Made by a program: the position numbers and the translations under genes
Source: Flammula alnicola
Lineage: Eukaryota > Basidiomycota > Agaricomycetes > Agaricales > Strophariaceae
Length of the DNA stretch: 22,490 bases
Direction: 5' to 3'
NCBI GenBank assembly: GCA_015499995.1
Contig: JADNRV010000605.1
Span: 1-22,490, forward strand
Shown: positions 1 through 9,043 of the stretch, piece after piece
How the letters are laid out: each line of letters starts with the position of its first letter
Numbering within the stretch: position 1 is the stretch's first letter
The notes under the pieces: generated by a model
Seen by the model: the letters and a program-made list of their open reading frames with translations, nothing else
The model's database searches: none
What the model was told of the DNA's origin: nothing

Positions 1-117
1 TTTGTCTCGTCTGACCGAAGAAATTCCATGCATTGTGTTTTGATGCTGGTGCAAAGGTCCTTGTGCAGCTTCATCGCATTACGGAGAAGGTGCTCAGGGC
101 CGAGGATAGTCCCAAGC
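1..117 (-). CDS. Possible partial exon of an unidentified gene running off the left edge
   Basis: On the minus strand, a pyrimidine-containing stretch ending in CAG at 118-120 could be a 3' splice site. After it, one frame stays open for 38 codons to the window edge, beginning LGTILGPEHLL and containing KLHKDLCTSIKTQ. The predicted peptide is charged and helix-like, but I do not recognise a family. An open frame of this length is not statistically strong, and no convincing upstream exon or donor was found between 121 and 397. It could equally be untranslated or intergenic sequence downstream of the SRA gene. Confidence 0.22.
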
Positions 118-397
118 CTGAAGAGCATAGACAGAGTCAAATATATTGTCCAACAAATTGTTTTCCAGGACAGCGAGATAGAAGGAGCAATGGTACGATC
201 TAGCAGAATTGTCAGCTGTTGTGGGAAGTAACAAGACTTGGAGAGGCTCACAGATAAATTTCAAAGCAAAGAAAGGTATATACAATCTAACATAGAGATA
301 AAGATAGCAAATGGAGTCCACAAAACAAGACATTGGGTATCATTTCAGGATGGAAAAGCAGGAGTTAGAGATGATGCCGACATCATTCATTGTTCGA
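118..397. other. Unassigned region downstream of the SRA gene
   Basis: This 280-nt stretch lies just past the stop codon of the minus-strand SRA gene, so it probably holds that gene's 3' UTR and polyadenylation region. It may also hold 5' sequence of a gene leaving the window to the left. Frames on both strands are short and show no recognisable protein. Confidence 0.4.
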
Positions 398-2078
398 TTA
401 AGCCATATTGACGTCTTGTTGTTCTTCTTTGACTGCCTCGTCCTTGGGTTCCTCGTCTTTGACTTCCTCATCTTTGACTTCCGTATCCTTGAGTTCCACG
501 TCCTTTGGTTCCACGTCCTCTAGTTCCACGTCCTTTGGTTCCACGTCCTCTAGTTCCACGTCCTTGAGTTCCTCATCCCGGAGTTCCACCTTGAGTTCTT
601 CTTCATTGGGTTCCTCTTCATTGGGTTCCCCTTCCTCGATTTCTTCGTCATCTGCATTCTCGGTTGCTTGCTTGTCGTCACGAACAGGCAGGGGAGGCTG
701 ACCAGGAAGACGCTAAGGTGGCACGTGTTTGGACTGAATGCATCCAAAGATAAAAGAAATATCCTTACTTTGAAAGCAAACTTGCAAACAAGATACCCTT
801 TACCATCCCGTCCTTTCTCGGACCACGCCTTAAACAAAAATAGCAAAATCAATAAAAGTCATGGTATGTGGCACATAGTCTGGACACATACCTTTTCTAC
901 CCTATAAAGGCCGTCATAGCGGTATCTGTGAAAATATACAGAGTTGAGGAGGGGTCATGCAAGGGAGGAATTTATCTTTTACCCTTCGCTGGGTGCATAG
1001 GGCGACCTTACTTTGAATCCACGGATAACCCGCACCGGCTTCTTAGTTTCGCAAGATCTCTGCGGGGGGGTTTAGGGGCGAGAGCATGACTAACGGTATT
1101 TTCAGCATACCTGCAGCATTTTATTGAACTAGATATTGAATAAAGCATTAGCTATAGACATATTTTCCACGAAGTTATGCCAATTACTTACGGTATTGTC
1201 GAATGTCTGATCAGAGCTCTGCGGTGCTGTGCGAAGCTGAAGATGACTTTATTCAGCAATGAATAGACGTCACGAATTAGGATTTACATTTTTTGGCGCA
1301 GTCTTCGTGCCTTTAAGATCACGACCACCTTCATAACACAGAGGGCATCAGGCAGTTAGAATTTGGAGATTCTGAGGAAGAGCATACCAGATCCGGTATA
1401 TGTACTTCAGGAAGTGACAGTCAGTACCAAAACCAATTCAAACCACAAGACGTCAACTCACAAAGCATAGCCCAAATCCACGTCGTCGTCATATCCGCCG
1501 CTGAGAGCCACGCTGTAGGCGCCTTGGCTGCCGCCAGATATACCTCCAACCCAAGGTCTTGGAGCGAGTAAATATAATTGATACGCTAGGCTCCTAAACA
1601 ACGGGACGTACGCGTGAATGGAGTCCGCACTGCAGCCTTGCCTAGTCTCCCACCAGGTGCCAACCTCGATTCCCGGAATAACTCCGTATGTTTTTCTAAT
1701 TGGTTTGTGAGACCAAAGCGGGTAGACAGAGAAATAAAATCGGCCAACGTACGGGTCATATTTTCGTGGTCCATCTTCGCGTCCCAAGGGCCCTGTGTTT
1801 TCTGAAGTCTTTACGCCGCTTGAATAAGCTACGGGGACAGGAGATCCTTTGATAATTTCCTTTTTATAGTCAACTACTTTGCTTGCATTGCGAGAACTGC
1901 GTCGGACTCCAGATTCTGGGACAGAATCCGACAAATTGACGCGTGGAGCTTTGGCAACTGGTGGGGTTTCTTCGCCGTTCGAAGAAGGTTCAGGTAGCTT
2001 CCTTTTCTTTACAGCGGGTTTTTTCTTGTCGAGTTTTTCTCTAGGTTCCAGGGTTGGTTTATCGAATCCTAGTGCCAT
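398..2078 (-). CDS. Stand-alone SRA/YDG-domain protein (modified-DNA reader, UHRF1-like domain)
   Basis: Eleven exons: 2078-1753, 1695-1612, 1557-1462, 1404-1388, 1328-1288, 1236-1192, 1128-1111, 1059-983, 925-892, 828-769, 712-398, giving 370 aa. Residues 1-108 are basic and Ser/Pro-rich ([18 protein letters not shown]), suggesting a nuclear, DNA-contacting tail. Residues about 109-276 form an SRA domain with [82 protein letters not shown] and [12 protein letters not shown] domains in UHRF1 and plant SUVH proteins flip out and read 5-methylcytosine in hemi- or fully methylated CpG. No RING, PHD, Tudor or SET domain is visible. The C-terminal 90 residues are very acidic, with pentapeptide repeats such as [10 protein letters not shown]. 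All splice phases agree, and every exon join restores a family motif. The ATG at 2078 is the first in frame. Domain identity is firm; a role in fungal DNA-methylation maintenance is inferred. Confidence 0.88.
433..567 (-). repeat. 15-nt coding tandem repeat (acidic pentapeptide)
   Basis: Units of 15 nt beginning GTTCCACGTCC on the plus strand repeat in phase across the last exon of the SRA gene. The clearest copies are at 493-507, 508-522, 523-537, 538-552 and 553-567. Two variants alternate, so 493-522 and 523-552 are identical 30-nt units. Diverged units extend towards about 433. In the minus-strand frame they encode [10 protein letters not shown]-type pentads. Such repeats can change length by slippage without shifting the frame. 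Confidence 0.85.
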
Positions 2079-2725
2079 CAATATCTCTTTATTCTGTGTA
2101 ATGAGATCTGTTAATGTCGACGTAACTTACAGTTGAAAACTGCTTTCCATCACTGACGTACCCTTTTCATGTTCGCTTGTTTCGTTTTTTCATATTCGGA
2201 TACCATATTTAGTACTTCAATGGCTCAAGAAGAGTCGCCGACAGAGAAAGACGCGTAGAATATGCAAGGAGTTCAGGCCACAATGTCGCAAGGGACAGAA
2301 ATACATTGCCAATATTATTATTTGCTCAAAGGTCAGACGAGGTTCACGTGACCGTGTAGCACTGTAACTACAGCTGAGCTTCAGGACATTTAAAATATTT
2401 ACGACCAGCTGAATTATACACCTCTGTGCTAAGTCGACACGATTCCCCCAACGTTGCTGCAGGGATTGGCTATTATGTACTTAGGTCATGGGGCGAAATG
2501 CAAGATGCATTCCCGTTCAGTAAAGAGTTACCAGCGCATGATTGAATGACAATTGACGTTAGTAGGCCCGTAATTATATGACTGTCCAAACGATCGCCGA
2601 TTTACACAAATAAGTAGAAAGAGATAGACGAAGCGACCTTTAAGAATCCAACCAACTCCAGAAGTTGACCATCCAGCATTAATTCATAGGGTATATCCCG
2701 GTCCTTCTAAATTGCTTGACGTGGA
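2079..2725. other. Intergenic: SRA gene promoter and SEC9 3' region
   Basis: This 647-nt gap lies between the start of the SRA gene and the stop of the SEC9-like gene, both on the minus strand. It should contain the SRA promoter and 5' UTR and the SEC9 3' UTR. I saw no coding frame with family similarity, no tRNA and no obvious repeat. Confidence 0.6.
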
Positions 2726-3911
2726 TTACTTGATTCTCTTGAGCTGAGATGAAGATGAAGGTTATGAGCGATCATGTTATATAAATGCTTTGAAAACTCA
2801 CGCGTTCCGTGTTCCTGTAGAGCCTGCCATCGACATCAACAGTCTTGTCTTCAATCCGTTTGATTCTGTCGACCTGTTTGTCGAGCTCATCACCCATAGT
2901 CATTCCAAGAGCCTTGAGACGCTTCGTGGCTTCGCTGATTTCATCTAGATTGTCGTCCAATTCATCTTCTACTTCATCATCGGAGGCATTGGCTTCAAAT
3001 TGGTAACGTTTGCGCTGTTCCTTTCTCGCCGATAGTTGTTCGACAGTTTTCATACGACTGCGACCACCAAGGAGTTCTTCGTCGTCGTCTCCACGACCGT
3101 AAGTCGCGGCTCGTCCGAGTCGGTTCTGAGTGTCTCGAATGTCCATCATCGCCTTCTCCCTTTCGTCTCGTTCATCTTCGTATCGGGCCTGTAATTTAGC
3201 CTCTTGTGCAGCCCGCTTGCTATCCTTGTTGAATGTGATGACGGGGCGGAAGATGGATCTGTTGAGCTGCTTGAGTTCATCGGTCTTATCGTCAGCCCGC
3301 TGAGAATGTCCTTTTGATACATCAAGATGGCGCTCGGTGTTGGCCAATTTTTCTGAATTCCGATGTCAGATCTAGAAAATGATAGCTAAAAATGACTTAC
3401 CCGACTGGTCGCCCAGCCGAGTTAAAGTATTACGAGCTGTTTCTTCAGCCTCGCGAGCCATTCGAAGGGCGTTCCTGGTCGAGTTTACACTCTCTTGCTT
3501 GACAAAGCGAGTTTGTTGCTTGATGCCTTCGACGTCCTCGTCGTTCTCCTCGCCAGGAGGAGGCGCTCTCCCAACGTCAGGTCCATCAAAGAACCGCCCA
3601 GAGCCTCCTTTCGATGGATTGTAACCGGAGAAGAGTTCATTTCGATCGCTGTCCAACTCAGCTGTACCGCGAGAGTAAACATCGCCCACTCCGCGGTTTC
3701 TGTTGTACTTGTCAACATAAGGGTCGTTAGCTTCAGCCTTGTTATAAGATCCCTGTCGACTAGTGCCATTGTAGGGGTCGCCGTCCCTGCTGGCGATATA
3801 TGTATTGGAAGAACCCCTGGATGGGCTGACGAACGTGGAGGAAGACGAAGTTGAGATTGGGGCTGAGACGGGAGGAATGAGAGTTGTGGGTTTCTTCTTG
3901 AAGAGAGGCAT
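2726..3911 (-). CDS. sec9: SEC9/SNAP-25-family Qb,Qc t-SNARE
   Basis: Three exons, 3911-3401, 3352-2802 and 2743-2726, give 359 aa. Introns are 48 and 58 nt with GTAAGT and GTGAGT donors. The N-terminal ~125 residues are Ser/Gly/Asn-rich and low in complexity (MPLFKKKPTTLIPP start). Two SNARE motifs follow. The first lies around 135-200 with a zero-layer Gln near 169 (RLGDQSEKLANTE). The second lies around 300-359 with Gln near 330 (DELDKQVDRIKRI), ending RNTERLKRIK. The absence of a membrane segment fits SNAP-25/Sec9, which supplies two helices to the exocytic SNARE complex with a syntaxin (Sso1/2) and a synaptobrevin (Snc1/2) at the plasma membrane. The last exon encodes only five residues plus the stop. 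Family assignment is strong; the exact orthologue name is inferred from fungal precedent. Confidence 0.9.
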
Positions 3912-4265
3912 TGGTAGTGCAGAACGATGTGGGGGTATTAGAATTGGATGATTGTTACAGCAGATGTCTCTATATATGCTTAGACGGCACGTGACTCGAT
4001 CAACATAGCCTCAAAGTTACACTGTGTTGAAGTTACACGCATTGTCGGACCGCCGAGTATCGACGTCGTCGGGCCACGGATCAACGACACTCGTTTCGCG
4101 GTGACACAGCCTTTTGCAGCGACCGTAACCGACATGGAATAGGCTTGTTCGTGGATTTTAGTGACCTATCCAACAGATGTAGATCTAGAGTAAGTACTAC
4201 TTTTCGGGATCAAGCTAGAGGTTATGGAACAGAAGGAAGATGGTTGGAGACATGTCCACGATTCT
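3912..4265. other. Intergenic: SEC9 promoter and MPP10 3' region
   Basis: A 354-nt gap between two minus-strand genes. It must hold the SEC9 promoter and 5' UTR and the MPP10 3' UTR. No recognisable gene, RNA or repeat was seen. Confidence 0.6.
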
Positions 4266-6723
4266 TTAATGTTTGTGTTTAGTTTTAGAATCTGTGATAC
4301 CTTTCTTACCAACGACCGTCACACCCTTTCCATGTTTTACAATACTATCAAGTGCAGCTTGTTTCTGTTTCTTGACACTGCCGATTCCTTTGGCTTTCGC
4401 GAGTTTATCGACACTCTTGTCGAGAGCGTCACGCTGCCGTTTCTTGGTTTTTCGTTCTTTGGTACGGAGGGCACGTTTTTCAGCGGGGGTTAATTCGCTT
4501 CGGGCTCGTGAAGAGGAAGGCGATGCCGAGAATACCTCTTCAGGGGCAAGCATAGTCGATGTGGACTTGGTCGTTGGCAAAGCAGACTCCAATGTGGCCG
4601 TAGCTGTATTAGTGACAGTTGATATCGTCGCCTTTGGCTATCGACGACAATAAATAAGGTATGCATTAAAGGAACGAAAATAAGACATACGAGTTTGGGC
4701 ACAAAGTGCGCATTACAGAGTGCGTCGAGCTTGCCGCAAATATTTTCCCAGAGGGCATTAAGGTCTTCGTGTTCCTTCTTGAGTTTCCCATCACGATCGT
4801 CGGGAAGAGTTCCTCCTTCCTGGCTTGCAACATATTCACTTTCGTATATCTGGGCAAGTGACTGAGACGATTTCGAATCCTGTAGTTCGAAAAACTTTGA
4901 AGGCAAGAAAGGCTTGTCCTCAAGCAGGCGTATTCGGACTACATCGTCGAACCGACCCTCTAAAATGCGTGCTTTGATGGTCTCCTCTAGGGTTCGTACT
5001 GATTCTTCCGTTGTAACAGGGACGGCCTTCATGATGCGCTCGAATTCGAGATCTTCCTCCAACAGGGAGTTCTGTGGTCTTTGGCGTGTTCCAGCTTCAC
5101 CCATTAGTGTCCACTCTTTGGGAGCGACGTTCTCGGATTCCAATTCTGCGATTTGCTCTTTCAGCGCAGCCATCCGTCGCTGGTATGTTGTCAAATCTGT
5201 CGCATATTTGTTAATAGAATACTAGTCTGATGAAAGTCACACTCGCCGTCCTGAGGGTCTTCGTCTTCTTCAGCAAAAAGGTCATGCTTCAGGCGATCCA
5301 TCGTCATATTGGGGGCTGTATGCTTTTCGGACTCTTCGGACTCTTCTTCAGATCCTTGATGGTCGCTATCCGTATCTAGCTCTTCCTCCTCTTCATTCTC
5401 TTGTTCGTCAGAGTCTTCGTTGTCCTCGTCGTCAAAAAACCCTTCGTCGTCTTCCTCTTCCTCGTCACTATCGTCGCGTAAAGACCTATTTTTCCCGGTT
5501 GCCTTAATTTCTTTTACGCGGACTTGATCGTTAAAGCGAACTTGTGTCTTTACATTTGTCTTTTCCTGTTTATGCGATGTATGCATTGCAGATGAGCGAG
5601 AAGGAGGCTCGAAGAAGTCGCGGTAATATAATTCTGAAGAATAATGTTATGAATAAATTTATTCGAAAATGAAACGAACCTACCACCCCCGTTGTTCTCC
5701 AAGTCCTCTTCATCGAAATTTTCAGCGAAGTCAACATTGGCGAAGAGGTCGACATCCATGTTTTCATCTTCGGAATCGTCGTCGCCGGCAAGATGACCTT
5801 TCGACGATGATTTAGACTCTGCACGCTCGGTGTCCGCGTTAAATTCTGCAAGATTGAAGAAACCGTCGTCAAGCTCGGAAGTCGCTGATTTTCCTTTCTT
5901 CTTTCGAGAGGGGTGAGACATAGATTTTAGCGAACTCGATCTTGACTGTTCAATATTGATTTCCTCATCCGCCTCATCCAATTCAAGATCGCGCAAGGGA
6001 GAGATTCCTTCTTCCGCGTCATCTTCATTGCCTTCCTCGTCCAACTCTGAGCCCGTATATGACTGTTCTTCGTCTTGAGAGTCCTCCGAGTCATCGTCAA
6101 ATCCGTATTTAGCCAAGATTTCGTCCATGTCGACGTCTTCGTTGCCCTCGAGAGCTTCGAGGACCTTTCGCAGCTTCCCATCGTCATCGTCTTCTTCTTC
6201 CTCACTGCTATCTTCCATTTCCTCGTCTTGCCCTTCGGATTCACCCTCTAGAACGAAGTCGAGCATTCGGCAGATCGTCTTCGTCCGGAGATCCAATTGT
6301 GCCCAGACTTGCTCTTCATCCATGTTGTCCACGAACAAAGATTTTAAAGGAGTGAATTCAAACAAGTCCTTTTGAACGCCATTAGCAGAGGGTTTCTGAG
6401 CTTCGGTTTTCATTTTCGACCTTGTCTGGGGCGCAAGGGACGGCGCAAGGGATGTCAAAAGGTTGCCGATATGAGGCCTAGAGGATCCCTCAGATTGCAC
6501 AGCTGAAACGAAGGTTAGTGAAACAGTAAGAAAGGAAATAAATTGCCGTACAGAGGTCGAATATATGTTTGACAGCATTCAAGGCTGCAGCTTGAATCTC
6601 TTGATTTCCTAACGCAAGGGTTTCAGGACTGTCCTCAAGTAAAGTTGAAAGCTTCTGGAACTCGGGCGGCAGTGAAGAACCCTGACAGTCCACTATGACG
6701 CTCTGCGCGGAGGTTGGTTCCAT
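4266..6723 (-). CDS. mpp10: U3 small nucleolar ribonucleoprotein MPP10
   Basis: Five exons, 6723-6552, 6502-5684, 5633-5247, 5196-4691 and 4637-4266, give 751 aa. MPP10 joins IMP3 and IMP4 in the U3 snoRNP/SSU processome and is needed for early 18S rRNA cleavages in the nucleolus. Visible hallmarks are long Asp/Glu/Ser tracts in the first half (for example EDSSEEEEDDDDGKL), the conserved ELYYRDFFEPP join between exons 2 and 3, the LTTYQRRMAALKEQIAELE helix, PKEWTLMGEA, ICGKLDALCNAHFVPK, and a basic C-terminal segment (TPAEKRALRTKERKTKKR) ending KTKHKH. Three introns are ordinary GT-AG introns of 49-53 nt. The exon 3-4 intron fits best as GC-AG (5246-5197). The start at 6723 (MEPTSAQSV) is preferred over an in-frame upstream codon at 6762, which would add 13 residues. 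It is divergent from the SUR7-like gene. Confidence 0.92.
5197..5246 (-). other. mpp10: Probable GC-AG intron in MPP10
   Basis: The donor side reads GACG/GCGAGT and the acceptor GACAG/AT. Removing these 50 nt keeps the frame and gives DPQDDLTTYQRR. The only frame-compatible GT alternative (GAGT/GTGACT, intron 5240-5197, 44 nt) gives DPQDGEYLTTYQ. The GC version has a donor context closer to consensus and the same length as the neighbouring introns. The choice is inference. Confidence 0.6.
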
Positions 6724-7471
6724 ATTATGCAACAGCAAGCCAATGCGAGAAGAATTTTGCAAAAGTCACCTCCGATGATGTTTGCTTGCTTTAGCAGTCC
6801 TATAGTGCTTCCGTCAAAACTTTTCCAGTCTGTTTTGATATGCTTGTCAACAGCTTCAAACCTTCAACGCAAAATGACCTTCAATGACGTTCTTCCCAAA
6901 CTCTCACTTGTCTCGATATGATTCTAAGCTTGTTCTGTCTTGGAATGAATTTACCAGAACGGAATTTTTTTCTACAATAGCTGGCTATCGGCTGAGGATG
7001 TTTTGTTGCCATTTGGAGCTTGCTTGCAAGTCGCTGCATACTTCTTCGCTCCACTTCAAGGTCATCCCATTACGCTTCCAACTCGTGTCGAACTAAAAGA
7101 AATCAGTCTGACCGATCGTTCTCGTGGAAAGAACAATACAGGGTGCCAATTTGCAACCATCGCTGTCCTTCCTCCATTCTAGCCCTCACAACTACGACAA
7201 TGACTTGCTTATGTAACACAGCAACCTCGTCCTCGTCCATTGTTCTTTACGGAACTCGATGCGTGCGGCTTTATACAAGGTACATTATGTTTACCCGAGT
7301 GCTCAAAGCTGCTATAAAAGCTCCCAAGACGAATTAATGCCATCCATCAGGCTTTCCTGTTGATTATTTTCCTCGTTTCTTTCCTTTTTTTTCGTACTTT
7401 TTTCTCTCAAGTCGCTAGTCGACATTTAACGACCCCAGCCCCCGTGTAGCATATCAACAACTCCGCGAAAC
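6724..7471. promoter_or_regulatory. Divergent promoter region between MPP10 and the SUR7-like gene
   Basis: This 748-nt intergenic region lies between divergently transcribed genes. A TATAAAAG element at 7313-7320 is on the plus strand, 152 nt before the SUR7-like ATG. A pyrimidine-rich tract (about 7364-7412), common near fungal transcription starts, follows it. No protein with recognisable similarity and no RNA gene was seen in the rest. Confidence 0.5.
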
Positions 7472-8412
7472 ATGATCGCAGGTCTTTCAAAAGCCATCAC
7501 ACTTTATCTTGCACCTCTATTGGCGCTCACGGCTATAATTCTCTCCCTCTTGGCCTTACTTGCCCCAACGTTGCTTCTTCACGATCAAGTCGCTCTCCTC
7601 ACGGTTTTGCCTTCTACGGCTTTGCAGTCCAGCTCATCTAATGGGGTCGATGGACCTAGTGTTTTTATGGGAATATTAGGTGCGAACGAGGTTGCATGTA
7701 TTTCCTTCGCTGTGGTGCTCATGCATATTCTACCCAGGCTCCTGTTCGCGAGCAAATAATGCTGCAAATATCAACTGCACATCTGCAGCGCTCTCACCCC
7801 TGTATGGTACGTCTAATCACGCTTCATATCAAAGTACTTGATTTTTTATGTCTTGTAGATCTTTCGGTGCTCCCAAACAGTACACCGAATCAACTCCTGT
7901 CTGCGCCTGCGGCTTCAACTCCGGCCTTCATTGCTGTCGCTATTGCGTTTATGGCACTATTTTTTGTGGCTTTCACGTTGATCTCTTTATCACATAAAAT
8001 GGGTGGTAAAATCAAGGCAATGTTCGAGAAGCCTCTCTTGCAACGCTTATCAGCGTGGATTGGGTTTTTTGGCTTCATCATTGGTAGATTGATCATGGTT
8101 TGTTTCATCACCCCCCTGCTAACCGATCAATATTTCTCAGGCCTTACGTCGTTCCTTATCGTTCGGATGTGGTTTGGGAAGGCCGTCCAAGATTTCAATG
8201 CAAGCATCGCAGCACAAGGTCAACAAGGACCGAAGTTGATTGCCGCACTTGGAAATGCATTCACCAGTGAGTTAACCTAATTGTTTCTCTCTGATTTTGC
8301 TCATGACTCGCCTTTGACAGTGGCCTGGGTGGCTTACGCGTTTTACGCGGTTCCAATTATTTGTTCTCTCGCAAAACTTAACGTAACGATTCCGACCAAG
8401 GGAGGCGCTTGA
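7472..8412 (+). CDS. SUR7/PalI-like four-helix plasma membrane protein
   Basis: Five exons, 7472-7679, 7738-7806, 7859-8083, 8141-8266 and 8321-8412, give 239 aa. Every join is phase 1 and uses introns of 52-58 nt. Four hydrophobic segments are visible at about residues 6-35, 114-137, 157-180 and 209-229. The extracellular loop after the first helix carries GILGSCSR and NINCTSAALSPLYDLS, with Cys72 and Cys83, as in the claudin-like loop of SUR7/PalI proteins. Known members are eisosome-associated SUR7 proteins and the pH-signalling protein PalI/Rim9. This one is short and lacks PalI's long cytosolic tail. The topology and paired cysteines are seen directly; the family is inferred from them, and the specific function is unknown. 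Confidence 0.72.
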
Positions 8413-9043
8413 AACATGGACCTGTACAATACCTTACTCTTCAATAATCTATCTAGCAACTTTTTCCTGACCCTGGGTGTTATTCACAAATACTTCTGTA
8501 GAATTCAATGTGCATTGAGACAAATCCGCCAACGGTCACGTTGGCATGACCTGTGACACGACCAGTTTTGTGACATGTTGTTGCCATCACCGTGATCCCC
8601 GACTGTCGACGCGTTGAAGACCAACCAAGTCATTCTCTTAACCACATGCCTCGACATCTCTCGGCATACGACCCCACATTGCTCGAGTTCTACATCGCAC
8701 GCGATGTCACACGAATATTACCGAAACATTGATGGGTTCTCGCTATTGGAACACATCTCCCGAACAAATACCGCTTTTGGAGCACGAGCCTCCCTGTGAC
8801 CTGATGCTTGCTTATCGGCATGCTGTCAGGTAGATATTCTGAGTCTAGTTGACTCAAAAAAAGCCAACGCACCCATGACTGTCCTTCCGGAATCCCAGGT
8901 CTACGTTTCAGCTACGACTCGGAGTCAGCGCAGGACCAGATGGGCTTTGATATGGCTGGCAATCGCAAGACTATTGTCGTCCCACCTGGCGTCCGACTTC
9001 GTATAAATAGGGCGACGAAAAGTCTTCCGTCCTTGCTCAACAA
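8413..9043. promoter_or_regulatory. SUR7-like 3' region and PL8-A promoter
   Basis: A 631-nt gap between two plus-strand genes with no recognisable coding frame. It ends in a strong TATA box, listed separately. The rest probably contains the upstream regulatory region of the first lyase. Confidence 0.5.
9002..9009 (+). promoter_or_regulatory. TATA box of PL8-A
   Basis: TATAAATA sits 35 nt before the ATG at 9044. With a usual TATA-to-start distance of about 30 nt, the 5' leader would be very short. Confidence 0.65.

Noticed and set aside
408..701. Plus-strand Ser-rich frame of 97 codons
   Set aside because: It is the antisense shadow of the acidic repeat in the last exon of the SRA gene; the minus frame joins by valid splice sites to a recognisable domain.
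3495..3854. Plus-strand frame of 119 codons
   Set aside because: It lies antisense to SEC9 exon 1, has no family features, and the sense frame fits a complete SNARE protein.
5246..5586. Separate small acidic protein starting inside MPP10
   Set aside because: The segment is MPP10 exon 3; its frame joins both neighbours through introns with consistent phases.
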